From an uncultured bacterium (lineage in GTDB: Bacteria; Cyanobacteriota; Vampirovibrionia; Gastranaerophilales; Gastranaerophilaceae): a DNA stretch of 64,000 nt. Made by a program: the position numbers and the translations under genes. How positions within the stretch are numbered: the stretch's first letter is position 1; every line of letters begins with the position of its first letter. The stretch covers positions 1-64,000 of the forward strand of contig CADAYE010000007.1 in NCBI GenBank assembly GCA_902792085.1. The letters run 5' to 3'. Of this stretch, positions 27,679-36,265 are shown piece by piece. The notes below the pieces were generated by a model that saw nothing but the letters and a program-made list of their open reading frames with translations, did not search any database and was not told the origin of the DNA.

Positions 27679-28734
27679 ATGCCGGAATATGGAAGTTTTT
27701 TAAGACGGAAATTAATCGAATATACACCTGAATTTTTAAGAAGTCCAATATCTGTTGACAAACTTATGGAAAAATATAAAGGGACTGACAACGAAGAAAA
27801 AATGCGTTGCATTTTTTCAAATTTTGATTTAATAGATAATGAAGAAACAACTGAGGTAAGAGACGGGTTTATACATAGTGACTTTATTCATTTTGAACCT
27901 GACTTTTATGAAAACTTTGATGATCCCAGCCATTATGGATATGTTTCTCAAAAAAAAATTGATATGTTTGGTTCATTCAAAGGAAAAAATATAACTGTAG
28001 AAGATGTTGATCGTGCACTTCAAGATTTGTGTGATGAACTTGAAACTCGTAGACAAGCGAGGAATGCAGAAATTATGGCAAAAAAAAATACTCAAAAACT
28101 TTCTGGAAACTCCTACGATTTACCCAATAATATTGTAGAATTTTATGGAGATGCTATAGAAGAGTTTAAACCGGTGATAATTAATGACTATGAGTTACCA
28201 GAAGGAGATGTACTGATTAGAATACAAGAACATAATGGTTTTTCATATCATATTTTTCACGAAGGTTCCAGTGAAGATGAACAGGTAGGATATTTTGAAA
28301 ATTTTGAAGTTGACGAAAATACTATGGACAGAAGATGTTTAAAAAGTACAAAACTTATACAACCAAATGGTAATACCAATTTAGAGGAATTTAAATACAA
28401 TTCAGGTTTATCAATAAAATTAGATTGGAATAGTAACTCATATTCTAAGCAGTTTAAGAAAACAGAGTTTTTTTATTCAAACAACCAAAGTCCAGAACCC
28501 GAAAATCCACAGGGTACTTTGGATAAAGTGGTTATAAATAGTGGTTTACCCAATGAATTGGTGATTACATTTAATAATGGGCAAGCAATTGTGGAGAATA
28601 ATAATTTACACAATATTAGCCAAGCAAATTTGGATGAATTAATATCATATATTAATTCAGGTGCAGAAATAGGAACCGATTTTGACATTGAATATCAAGG
28701 GAATGGGCATATAGAAATTAAGAAATTTTCATAA
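27679..28734 (+). CDS. Hypothetical acidic protein, lineage-specific
   Basis: The 351-residue protein starts at an ATG with GAGG about 9 bp upstream. It has no signal peptide or membrane segment. Residues 1-130 are helical and acidic; 130-260 read like beta strands (VLIRIQEHNGFSYHIFHEG); the last 70 residues form a small alpha/beta domain (DKVVINSGLPNELVITFNNG). No family recognised. It sits among EF-hand fragments and small proteins typical of this genome and might belong to the same surface or secretion biology, which cannot be shown here. Confidence 0.65.
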   Translation: MPEYGSFLRRKLIEYTPEFLRSPISVDKLMEKYKGTDNEEKMRCIFSNFDLIDNEETTEVRDGFIHSDFIHFEPDFYENFDDPSHYGYVSQKKIDMFGSFKGKNITVEDVDRALQDLCDELETRRQARNAEIMAKKNTQKLSGNSYDLPNNIVEFYGDAIEEFKPVIINDYELPEGDVLIRIQEHNGFSYHIFHEGSSEDEQVGYFENFEVDENTMDRRCLKSTKLIQPNGNTNLEEFKYNSGLSIKLDWNSNSYSKQFKKTEFFYSNNQSPEPENPQGTLDKVVINSGLPNELVITFNNGQAIVENNNLHNISQANLDELISYINSGAEIGTDFDIEYQGNGHIEIKKFS

Positions 28735-28793
28735 TTATAAAATATATATTTCTTGTTTACAGTATAAGAAATTTAGCTTGTGATAGTAAGAAA

Positions 28794-28811
28794 GGTTGGG
28801 TGAAGCCCAAC
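28794..28811. repeat. REP hairpin, GTTGGGT family variant
   Basis: GGTTGGG-tgaa-GCCCAAC, inverted relative to the copies at 26621 and 49418. It lies in the 223-bp gap after the 351-residue protein gene. Confidence 0.65.
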
Positions 28812-28957
28812 ACTTTAAAAAATGTCATTTCAGCAGATATGGTAGACTTTAGTCTGCAATTATTATTTTACGGTAGTAATCCAACCAGCATAATTTCTGT
28901 ATAAAATCAGCAAAAATATTTTTTACGGGTTTTATACCCAAAAAGGAGTATAAAACC

Positions 28958-29272
28958 ATGGCACAAATTTCATTTACTTCAACATACAGAATACCGTTAA
29001 TAGAACGAAAAGTTTCTGTTGCAAAGCGTCAGGCGCTTAAAGATTTGGCTTCTCAATATGAAAATCATTTGTACCCAAACGGCAACAAAGGATGTGTAAG
29101 AGTTTCTATCCCTGAAGAACAGGACAGTAAATTCGAACAAAATTTAAGGCAAAAAGGTTTTAAAGTTTACCAAAAATTTGAAGAACACAATCTTCCTGAA
29201 GAAAAAATAGATGCTTATATAAAACAGGCTCTCAAATTCAATGAATACAAACAATACGGGAAACAAAAATAG
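28958..29272 (+). CDS. Small hypothetical protein with N-terminal ISFTS motif
   Basis: The 104-residue protein has a strong AAGGAG 9 bp before ATG. It begins MAQISFTSTYRIP; the short (I/V)(S/A)F(T/G) motif recurs in other lineage-specific proteins here (33786 -, 51650 +). The remainder is charged, alpha/beta (VRVSIPEEQDSKFEQNLRQK), of the size of a small adaptor or regulator. It is followed 13 bp later by a second small gene with its own ribosome site, so the two form an operon. No family recognised. Confidence 0.7.
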   Translation: MAQISFTSTYRIPLIERKVSVAKRQALKDLASQYENHLYPNGNKGCVRVSIPEEQDSKFEQNLRQKGFKVYQKFEEHNLPEEKIDAYIKQALKFNEYKQYGKQK

Positions 29273-29285
29273 GGAAGGATTATAT

Positions 29286-29729
29286 ATGAATATTGCAAGA
29301 TTATTACCACAAAAAATGTTACACAAAACTATTGAAAAGAAAAGGTTAAACAGAATACAGGAATATACCTTTGTTGCTGATTCTCTTGAACCTAAGTTTG
29401 CACAGAAAATAAATGAAAATATTGATTCAATTGCAAGATATGCACAAAGAAAAAATTGCCATTTGGAATTTGTTCCGGGGGAAGATTTATTCCAAAATTC
29501 GATGCAGTTAAATGTTTATAAAAAAGGGATTTCTCTTTTAATTGGGCAAGATGGACTTCCTGCTGCCGCATTTGATTTAAAAAGTCTTTCAGGAAAATAT
29601 ATCCTTCCGGATGATGCAAAAGGAGCAGATTTAATCGGGTGTATCAGAAAAGCGGTTAAAACCATCATTGATAATGACAAAAATTGGGAAAACAAAATTT
29701 CAGAATTAAGACCTAAAAAAGTTGACTAA
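29286..29729 (+). CDS. Small hypothetical protein, second gene of a two-gene operon
   Basis: The 147-residue protein starts at 29286, where GGAAGGA lies 8 bp upstream; a frame start at 29241 overlaps the previous gene and lacks a site. The N-terminal helix MNIARLLPQKMLHKTIEKKR is strongly basic. An alpha/beta domain follows with GISLLIGQDGLPAAAFDLKS. It has no membrane segment. A strong terminator follows at 29754. Function unknown. Confidence 0.7.
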   Translation: MNIARLLPQKMLHKTIEKKRLNRIQEYTFVADSLEPKFAQKINENIDSIARYAQRKNCHLEFVPGEDLFQNSMQLNVYKKGISLLIGQDGLPAAAFDLKSLSGKYILPDDAKGADLIGCIRKAVKTIIDNDKNWENKISELRPKKVD

Positions 29730-29753
29730 TAAAATAGTTCAAAATAATAACAA

Positions 29754-29786
29754 ACGACCTTGCAAGTATATCGCAAGGTCGTTTTA
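29754..29786 (+). terminator. Intrinsic terminator
   Basis: ACGACCTTGC (29754-29763) and GCAAGGTCGT (29773-29782) form a 10-bp perfect stem followed by TTTT. It separates the small-protein operon from pgk. Confidence 0.9.
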
Positions 29787-29796
29787 TTGAAAATAA

Positions 29797-29825
29797 TTGT
29801 TTTAAGTTTTTGTTTTTTGTAGAAT
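29797..29825 (+). promoter_or_regulatory. Promoter of pgk
   Basis: TTGTTT (29797-29802), a 17-bp spacer, TAGAAT (29820-29825), followed by a 34-bp leader with AAGGAG before the pgk ATG. Confidence 0.6.
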
Positions 29826-29859
29826 AGTCATGCGGTAGTTTTTAAGAAGGAGAAAACTT

Positions 29860-31056
29860 ATGAAAAAATCAATCAAAGATTTAGGTGACATTAAAGGTAA
29901 AAGAGCATTAGTAAGAGTTGATGTCAATGTACCTTTGGATGAAAACAAAAATGTAACGGATGATACAAGAATACAGGCTATTGTACCTACTGTTAATTTC
30001 TTAACAGAAAAAGGTGCAAGAGTTATTTTGATGGCTCATTTGGGCAGACCAAAGGGTGAAAGAAATATGGAATTTTCACTTGAGCCTGTTGCAAAATATA
30101 TGAGCAAAGTTTTTGGTCAGGAAATCGTATTTATTCCATCTGTTGAAGAAGCAGCACCTTATGTTGAAAAATTGCAGGACGGTCAGATTGCACTTTTGGA
30201 AAACATTCGTTTCTATAAGGCTGAAGAAGCAAAAGATGATGATATGACTTTTGCAAATGAAATTGCAAAATTGGGTGATTTTTATGTAAATGATGCTTTT
30301 GGTGCGGCTCACAGAAACCACACTTCAACCGCTAAACTTGCAAAGGTTGTAAAACCTGCAGTTTCAGGTTTGTTGATGGAAAAAGAAATCAGATGCTTAT
30401 CTCAGGCTCTTGATAATCCGACAAGACCTTTCACTGCCATCGTAGGCGGAGCAAAAGTTTCTTCAAAAATCGGAGTTTTGGAAAACTTATTAGACAAAGT
30501 TGATAATATGATTATCGGCGGTGGTATGGCTTATACATTTGTTAAAGCAAACGGCGGTAAAATCGGTAATTCAATTTGCGAAGACGACCAGATTGAAACT
30601 GCAAAGGCTATTGAAGCAAAAGCACAGGCAAAAGGTGTTAAACTTGTAATGGCAACAGATGTTTTGGTTACTGATGATTTTTCAGGCAACGGAACAAATA
30701 AATTCGTCAAAATCAATGAAATTCCTGACGGATTTGAAGGTGTTGATGCCGGCGAAGAATCAAGAAAAGCATTTGCAGATGTAATCAAATCTTCAAAAAC
30801 TATTTTGATGAACGGTCCTGTCGGCGCATTTGAAAATCCAAAATTTGCAGAAGGTACAAAAGCAGTATTGGCTGCAGTTGTTGAAGCAACCAAAAACGGT
30901 GCAACTTCTGTTATCGGCGGCGGCGACTCTGTAAGTGCTGCTAAGAAATTCTTTAAAGCAGAAGATTTCACTCATGTTTCAACAGGCGGCGGTGCTTCAT
31001 TAGAGTTTATTGAAGGTAAAGTTTTGCCGGGTGTTGCGGCTTTGGATGAAAAGTAA
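29860..31056 (+). CDS. pgk: Phosphoglycerate kinase
   Basis: The 398-residue protein has the full set of Pgk motifs: RVDVNVPLD at the start, HLGRPKG, HRNHTSTA, GGAKVSSKIGVLENLL, and the nucleotide-binding GGGDSVSA and STGGGASLEF near the end. It converts 1,3-bisphosphoglycerate and ADP to 3-phosphoglycerate and ATP in glycolysis. Length is normal for bacteria. It is monocistronic: a promoter at 29797, AAGGAG 8 bp before ATG, and a terminator at 31077. Codon use is typical of a highly expressed gene here. With gpmI and the ROK kinase it points to a glycolytic, fermentative life style. Confidence 0.98.
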   Translation: MKKSIKDLGDIKGKRALVRVDVNVPLDENKNVTDDTRIQAIVPTVNFLTEKGARVILMAHLGRPKGERNMEFSLEPVAKYMSKVFGQEIVFIPSVEEAAPYVEKLQDGQIALLENIRFYKAEEAKDDDMTFANEIAKLGDFYVNDAFGAAHRNHTSTAKLAKVVKPAVSGLLMEKEIRCLSQALDNPTRPFTAIVGGAKVSSKIGVLENLLDKVDNMIIGGGMAYTFVKANGGKIGNSICEDDQIETAKAIEAKAQAKGVKLVMATDVLVTDDFSGNGTNKFVKINEIPDGFEGVDAGEESRKAFADVIKSSKTILMNGPVGAFENPKFAEGTKAVLAAVVEATKNGATSVIGGGDSVSAAKKFFKAEDFTHVSTGGGASLEFIEGKVLPGVAALDEK

Positions 31057-31076
31057 TTTATTTGAAGCAAAGAAAA

Positions 31077-31108
31077 AATTCCTCTTTTTTAAGAGGAATT
31101 TTTTTTGC
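31077..31108. terminator. Intrinsic terminator after pgk
   Basis: AAATTCCTCTT pairs with AAGAGGAATTT around a short T-run and is followed by TTTTT. The A-run on the other side allows it to serve the convergent minus-strand gene as well. Confidence 0.85.
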
Positions 31109-31971
31109 TAAAATCTTGGTCTGCTTCTATAATAACCTTTTATTTTCGTCCCATCTGAACGCGTATATGAATTTACATATACAACTCCGCCTCCTGTCAT
31201 TTCTTCTCGTTGCAAATCACCATTAGTTGGCATAGTCCCTTTAAATGCACGAGTTTGTGCGTCAATCTCTTTTTCGTGTTTGGCAAATTCATCTGATGAC
31301 ATTTGCCCGACTTCTTCACGTGTATATATGTGGTTACTGCCTGTCAGTGGGTTTGTGTAACCGAATAAGCCTGAATCCTGTTTAGATTGAACTTCAGGTA
31401 ATTGAATTCCTAACATATTTGCAAGTTGATTGATATCAATGTCAGCCGCAAAACCAAGCGGTTTACCATTATTATCCACCCCACCGACTCCTCTTGTTGG
31501 GGTAAAAGGCAGTTGAAGCTTTTGTTCTTGAAATTCTCGCGGGTCTTCAATTCCTGTAATTAATTTACCTTCTCTCATTCTTTGTACAACTTTTCCCGCA
31601 ATTATATCTTTTTGTTGCTGTTCAGAAAGTTTATTAAAGTTTAGATACTCTCTACGAATTTCATTTGCAATTTCTCGACCTTGTTGATTATTCCATAAAT
31701 CCATATTAGATGATTGTGAATATTGACCATTTGTTTGAAGTCCTGATTTTTCGTGCTGATTCCCCAAAAACTTTGCAATGCTATTCCCGAAATTTAAGGA
31801 TAAATATGCTTGCATATAAGTATGTCTAAAAGCATCTGATTCGTTATCAACAGCAAGATTGTTTTCGCCAATTTCAAACCCATATTTTTTTTGATATTTT
31901 AATGTATCGTTTACCATTTCTTTTGTGAAATTCTGTTGCGGATGTTTATAATAATTTAAATCGTGTTTCAT
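31108..31971 (-). CDS. DUF6973-like protein (DNESDAFRHTY motif)
   Basis: The 287-residue protein has DNESDAFRHTYMQAY at residues 42-56 and MDLWNNQQGREIANEI further on, the conserved core of a domain found in bacterial secreted and toxin-like proteins (DUF6973, recognised by pattern only). The C-terminus VNSYTRSDGTKIKGYYRSRP is a separate short beta motif common at the ends of surface or toxin proteins. It has no signal peptide. AAAGGAG lies just before ATG. It is divergent from a small membrane protein gene at 32002. A role as an effector with the membrane protein as partner is speculation. Confidence 0.65.
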   Translation of the reverse strand: MKHDLNYYKHPQQNFTKEMVNDTLKYQKKYGFEIGENNLAVDNESDAFRHTYMQAYLSLNFGNSIAKFLGNQHEKSGLQTNGQYSQSSNMDLWNNQQGREIANEIRREYLNFNKLSEQQQKDIIAGKVVQRMREGKLITGIEDPREFQEQKLQLPFTPTRGVGGVDNNGKPLGFAADIDINQLANMLGIQLPEVQSKQDSGLFGYTNPLTGSNHIYTREEVGQMSSDEFAKHEKEIDAQTRAFKGTMPTNGDLQREEMTGGGVVYVNSYTRSDGTKIKGYYRSRPRF

Positions 31972-32001
31972 TTTTTTCTCCTTTTTTGTTATGATGTGCT
32001 T

Positions 32002-32340
32002 ATGAAATTAACAAAATATATATGTGCCAATATACTCTTTTTAATGGGGAATGCTGGGCTGTGTATTTTTCTTTTGTCGTTAATTGGAACTTACACTATT
32101 CAAGGTAATGCTTGGATGTATATTGAAAGAAATTGTGGGATATGGGCATTTATAATTTTAGGATTTCTATTGATATTACCAATAGAAATATTTGCAAACA
32201 AAATTACACACAACAAATTTCTCTTAAATATCCCATTTAAAAATGAAAATATAAGATGCACATACAATATTTTGTTTTGGCTAGGTATAGTTTGTTCAAT
32301 TTTATACCTATTATTTTATTTATGGTTCATAACAAGGTAA
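32002..32340 (+). CDS. Small membrane protein, three transmembrane segments
   Basis: The 112-residue protein starts at 32002, six bases after a TATGAT box (31990-31995), so its mRNA is probably leaderless. Three hydrophobic segments lie at about 8-28, 42-62 and 88-108. It is divergent, 30 bp from the DUF6973-like gene, and might be its immunity or export partner, but no sequence evidence shows that. No family recognised. Confidence 0.6.
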   Translation: MKLTKYICANILFLMGNAGLCIFLLSLIGTYTIQGNAWMYIERNCGIWAFIILGFLLILPIEIFANKITHNKFLLNIPFKNENIRCTYNILFWLGIVCSILYLLFYLWFITR

Positions 32341-32602
32341 ACCATAGAAAACTTTAAAGTCTAATAAGTAATTATATAAATAATTACAGTTTTGGGTTTA
32401 TTTAATTTTTGCTAATTATATTTCGCTATCTATTTATATAAAAACCTCACTTTCATTGTCCAAAGTTAAAACAAAGTAAATTTTTAACAGATAAATGAGT
32501 GGTTTATACTATTATAACATTTGTAGTGCGTTTTCTCCAAGCATAAAATAGTACTTACCCTCTTAACTTTTTTTGATTAATGGTTTATTATTAATATAGA
32601 AA

Positions 32603-32608
32603 TATAAT
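32603..32608 (+). promoter_or_regulatory. -10 box of the HD-domain gene
   Basis: TATAAT stands 20 bp before ATG 32629, with AAGGTGAG as ribosome site in between. The -35 box is weak. Confidence 0.45.
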
Positions 32609-32628
32609 GGGCAATCAAAAGGTGAGAA

Positions 32629-33435
32629 ATGAAATCAGTAAAAGAAATTTCAACGGAAACAAAAATTATAAACAGGTTAAAAAATAATCCTGTATGTTTG
32701 GAATTGGTAAATTATTTGTTTAATGATGCAGAACTTCAGGAAATGCAGGAGTATTCAAATAATGTTTCCATAAGAAGATTGGGGTATAATGACCATGGTC
32801 CTGTTCATATGCGTCAGGTTGTTGGTAATGCAATAAAAATGCTTAATATCTTACACGATTTTGGGATAAAAACCTCTTTAGAGGAGGAAGAAATCGGGAC
32901 TTTTGAAGATAGTATGTGTACCGTTATTATGGCAGGACTTATGCATGATTTGGGAATGGCTATCGGCAGGCAGGGACATGAAAAAATGTCTGCTTTGCTT
33001 GCACAACCTTTGATTGAAAGAACTTTAAACCACATGTTCCCGAATGATTTGCACAAAAGAGTTGTTATTAAAGCAATGACAACGGAAGCGATTATCGGTC
33101 ACATGTCATCACACAAAATTCATTCCATAGAAGCGGGAATTATCTTAATCGCAGACGGTTGTGATATGACAAAAGGTAGGGCAAGAATACCTCTTGCAAT
33201 AAATACAACTCCAAAAGTCGGTGACATTCACAAGTACAGTGCTAATGCAATTAAATGGATAGGTATTCACCACGGGGAAAGAAAACCGATTAAAATTGAT
33301 ATCGAAATGACTTCTGAAGTCGGTTTTTTCCAAATTGAAGAAGTTTTACTTTCAAAAATTGATGTTAGTCCGGCAAAGAAATTTGTCGAACTCTATGCCG
33401 GAGTTGAAGGCGCAGAAAGAAAATGCTATCTGTAA
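32629..33435 (+). CDS. HD-domain phosphohydrolase
   Basis: The 268-residue protein carries the metal site of HD hydrolases: DHGPVH near 55-60, GLMHDLGM with His106-Asp107, RQGHE (His119), and IADGCDMTKGRAR later with the last Asp. HD proteins hydrolyse nucleotides or cyclic dinucleotides; the substrate is not visible. AAGGTGAG precedes the ATG. No sensor or GGDEF domain is fused. It is cytoplasmic, and the next gene is convergent. Confidence 0.88.
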   Translation: MKSVKEISTETKIINRLKNNPVCLELVNYLFNDAELQEMQEYSNNVSIRRLGYNDHGPVHMRQVVGNAIKMLNILHDFGIKTSLEEEEIGTFEDSMCTVIMAGLMHDLGMAIGRQGHEKMSALLAQPLIERTLNHMFPNDLHKRVVIKAMTTEAIIGHMSSHKIHSIEAGIILIADGCDMTKGRARIPLAINTTPKVGDIHKYSANAIKWIGIHHGERKPIKIDIEMTSEVGFFQIEEVLLSKIDVSPAKKFVELYAGVEGAERKCYL

Positions 33436-33438
33436 TAA

Positions 33439-33786
33439 TTATTTTTTAGCGAATTTTGTGTCAAGTTCGTGTTTGTTCATCTGCATAAATTTGTCTATGA
33501 TTTTTGCAAGTGTATGGCGGTGAAAAATCGTTATTTTTTGTCCATTATCATTTGTTGCGATTAAAAAGTGTTCCCAATTCCCGTTTTGCAATTTTTTTTC
33601 ATAATCCAAAGTGTAATCATCGTGTCCGAATTTTGCATACTGTTCGGTTTTTTGGTTAAATTTCCATATTAAGTTGCGTTTGTTTGCGACCTTACCGTAG
33701 TTATAAAAGTTTTGCGCCGTTTGTGAAAAGTGCGGTGCAATTTTAATTCCGAATGATGTATTGTTATCAACTTTTTTTATATTCAT
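33439..33786 (-). CDS. Small hypothetical protein with N-terminal SFG motif
   Basis: The 115-residue protein starts MNIKKVDNNTSFGIKI; the ...SFG motif at the N-terminus recurs in this lineage's proteins. The rest is alpha/beta with many aromatic residues (NLIWKFNQKTEQYAKFGHDD) and ends in a basic helix. AGGAGAAATTT precedes the ATG. It ends 3 bp from the convergent HD gene. No family recognised. Confidence 0.65.
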   Translation of the reverse strand: MNIKKVDNNTSFGIKIAPHFSQTAQNFYNYGKVANKRNLIWKFNQKTEQYAKFGHDDYTLDYEKKLQNGNWEHFLIATNDNGQKITIFHRHTLAKIIDKFMQMNKHELDTKFAKK

Positions 33787-33858
33787 AAAATTTCTCCTAT
33801 GTGAATATATAAAAACCCTAAAAATTTATTTTGTCATTATTCATGTTAATATAAAAAT

Positions 33859-34455
33859 ATGCTAAAGGATAAAGAAAATATAATAAAATGTCTTAAAGAT
33901 GGCGGGGTTATTGCCTATGTGACAGATACCGTCTGGGGCTTGGGATGTTTGCCTGACAATGAAAAAGCAGTAAAAAAAATCTATGAAATTAAAAAGCGTG
34001 AAGCCCAAAAACCGCTTATTTTAATGTCAAACGAAGTTTATAATTTGTTTGATTATGTAAAACCAATACCAAAAATAGGTCAGATTTTAATAAAAAAATA
34101 TTTCCCGGGAGCGTTGACAATAGTTACCGATAAAAGTGAAAAAACACCTGATTACATAACTTCAGGCATGCAAACGGTTGGAATAAGAGTTCCTGATAAC
34201 GAAATTTTCAGGCAAATTTGTGAGGCTGTCCCAAATCATGTTCTTGCAACTACAAGTGCAAACCTTTCTCATCAACCTTCAGCCAAAACTTATGCGCAAG
34301 CATTAGAAAATATGTCGGGACTTGCAGATATGATTATTCCTGATTACGGATTTTATGCGCAAGGTTTAGAATCCACTGTTGTCGGTGTTATGAATAATGA
34401 ACTGCGAATTTTCAGGCAGGGACAGATTGTATTGGATGAAAAATTTCTTCATTAA
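33859..34455 (+). CDS. tsaC: L-threonylcarbamoyladenylate synthase (Sua5/YrdC/TsaC)
   Basis: The 198-residue protein has the YrdC fold signatures: GVIAYVTDTVWGLGC, KIYEIKKREAQKPL with the basic nucleotide-binding stretch, FPGALTIV and TTSANLSHQPS. It makes threonylcarbamoyl-AMP from threonine, bicarbonate and ATP for tRNA t6A37 synthesis. It is the short form without the C-terminal Sua5 domain. A TAATAT box lies six bases before ATG and there is no SD, so translation is probably leaderless. Confidence 0.92.
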   Translation: MLKDKENIIKCLKDGGVIAYVTDTVWGLGCLPDNEKAVKKIYEIKKREAQKPLILMSNEVYNLFDYVKPIPKIGQILIKKYFPGALTIVTDKSEKTPDYITSGMQTVGIRVPDNEIFRQICEAVPNHVLATTSANLSHQPSAKTYAQALENMSGLADMIIPDYGFYAQGLESTVVGVMNNELRIFRQGQIVLDEKFLH

Positions 34456-34530
34456 TAAATGTTAAAATTATTTTATTTTCTGCCCTTTTAAATGTATAAT
34501 CTGATTAAAGATAATATAGGATTAAAGGGT

Positions 34531-35577
34531 ATGAAAAAATTTATAGCATTATTTTTGGCATTATTAGTAGGAACATTGAACGGCGCATTTGCTTTCAGCG
34601 AAGTGTATTATCTTAAAAATGTTACTCCTGCTGCAATTCAGCCAAGTGTTCTGAATGGTTTTTATTCACAGAATTTTAAACTTGTTGATCAAAAAAATCC
34701 GTATTATGCGGTTTCAACTAAGGATTCCGCTGATTATGCGGTTGTAATCCTACAGCAGAGCGGTAATAATTCATTTTATTATTATCAGTCAAATGATAAT
34801 AAAAAAATAAACAAATATATCTTGAAAGCAATAAAAAGGGCAGGGATTGATTATGAACAATCGTACAATTCAAATATAATTGCGACATTCGACGATATTG
34901 CAAAAAGAACAATATCTGCTTCCGGTTCATCTCAAAATACTTATGTATTTAATGACAATGAACCTGCGTATTCAGGGAGTTACACAACTTCAACAAAATC
35001 TGTTCAAAGACAAAATTCAAATACTTATAAGGGTTATGTTGCAAATGTTGAAAGCGGAACAAAGATAAATATTTATCTTCAAAACGCTATCAATACTGCA
35101 ACCGCAGTTGAAGGTGACAGGGTTATTGCTGTTTTAACAAACGATTTAACTTATAAAGGTTATGTAATTGCACCACAGGGAAGTCTTGTTTACGGTATTT
35201 TGACAAAAGCTCGTCATGCATCATACGGTTCAAGAAACGGTAAAGTTGTTATTGATTTTAATCAAATTGTTACACCGGAGGGAAAAACTTTTAATATAGA
35301 AACCGATAAAATTGATTTTACAGTAACAAATGAGGGTAAATTTTCAAGAGTTGCAACAAATATTGCGGTCGGTGCTGCTGTCGGAGCGTTGTCCGGACTA
35401 TTAATCGGTGCTTTATCAGGTCATACCGGAGTGTCTACCGCAATTGGCGCAGGTGTTGGGGCAGGCGGTGCACTGATAGGCGGAGCGGCGGAAAGAGGTG
35501 TTGATGCCGAAATTCCGTCATTTACTGAAATGGAGATTACCCTGACGAAGCCGTTTAGCACGACAGTTGGTTATTAA
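34531..35577 (+). CDS. Exported protein with VirB10/TrbI-like beta domain and glycine zipper
   Basis: The 348-residue protein starts at 34531 (MKKFIALFLALLVGTLNGAFA, a clear signal peptide) with AAAGGG in front. A pairwise beta region around 165-275 (GTKINIYLQNAINTATAVEGD, then GYVIAPQGSLVYGIL) resembles the soluble core of VirB10/TrbI-like proteins. A Gly/Ala-rich glycine zipper (about 285-330) could insert into a membrane. It is the first gene of a five-gene envelope operon; TATAAT at 34495 is a likely promoter. The exact role is unknown. Confidence 0.7.
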   Translation: MKKFIALFLALLVGTLNGAFAFSEVYYLKNVTPAAIQPSVLNGFYSQNFKLVDQKNPYYAVSTKDSADYAVVILQQSGNNSFYYYQSNDNKKINKYILKAIKRAGIDYEQSYNSNIIATFDDIAKRTISASGSSQNTYVFNDNEPAYSGSYTTSTKSVQRQNSNTYKGYVANVESGTKINIYLQNAINTATAVEGDRVIAVLTNDLTYKGYVIAPQGSLVYGILTKARHASYGSRNGKVVIDFNQIVTPEGKTFNIETDKIDFTVTNEGKFSRVATNIAVGAAVGALSGLLIGALSGHTGVSTAIGAGVGAGGALIGGAAERGVDAEIPSFTEMEITLTKPFSTTVGY

Positions 35578-35592
35578 AGAGGTTTTTTAAAG

Positions 35593-36255
35593 GTGGATAA
35601 AAGATTAGTAACTGTCGGACTTGTAATTTTAGGAGTGGCAATTTTATTAAAAATGGCCTTTGTGTTGTTGTCTAATGTCAAGATTGATGAATTTCACAAA
35701 ACAGCAATCACTTTTATTATTGATTCTTCAGTAGCAAATCAGTCTAAACTGCCTAAACAGATAAAATATATCAAATCTTTGTGTGCAATTTTAGACCCCG
35801 AAGATGCAATAAAAATAATAAAAACAGATAAATCATCATATCTTATATATGAAGGAAGTCCTGGAGATGGTGTTGCTATTTCAAATGCCGTAAAAAAATA
35901 TACTCAAAACGGCAGCAGTGAAACATCATACGGAGAAGCAATCAAAAAAGCGGTAAATTATTCGCTTACAATGAAAAAAAACGGTTATAATACAGCGATT
36001 GTTGTGGTCGGAAGTCTTGAAGATAACGGAGAGGCATCAAAGCGTATAAATTGGGATACTTTGCCGAAAAATATTGAAAAAACGCAAAAATATCTTCCTG
36101 AAATTGCTATGATGTTTGCTTTTGCAGATCCGCAAAAACTTGATGAAGTAAAAACAAAACTGAATCCTGTTTTGGGTGAAAACAAATTGATAATAGTCAA
36201 TGAAGTTAATGTTGATAAGTCCGCATCAAAGTTGATAAAAGCCATTGGCAGATAA
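35593..36255 (+). CDS. Membrane-anchored vWA-like protein
   Basis: The 220-residue protein uses a GTG start at 35593 after AAAGGTG. One transmembrane segment (residues 6-28) is followed by a domain starting AITFIIDSSVANQSK, which looks like a von Willebrand A fold with the DxS of a MIDAS metal site. NTAIVVVGSLEDNG is a further core strand. It sits 15 bp after the first gene and 10 bp before the third of the envelope operon. It probably binds a partner in the periplasm. Confidence 0.65.
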   Translation: MDKRLVTVGLVILGVAILLKMAFVLLSNVKIDEFHKTAITFIIDSSVANQSKLPKQIKYIKSLCAILDPEDAIKIIKTDKSSYLIYEGSPGDGVAISNAVKKYTQNGSSETSYGEAIKKAVNYSLTMKKNGYNTAIVVVGSLEDNGEASKRINWDTLPKNIEKTQKYLPEIAMMFAFADPQKLDEVKTKLNPVLGENKLIIVNEVNVDKSASKLIKAIGR

Positions 36256-36265
36256 AGGAGAAAAA

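Noticed and set aside
34492-34530. Upstream start for the exported protein
   Set aside because: The ATG at 34531 gives a clean signal peptide and has AAAGGG; the earlier start would bury the signal peptide.
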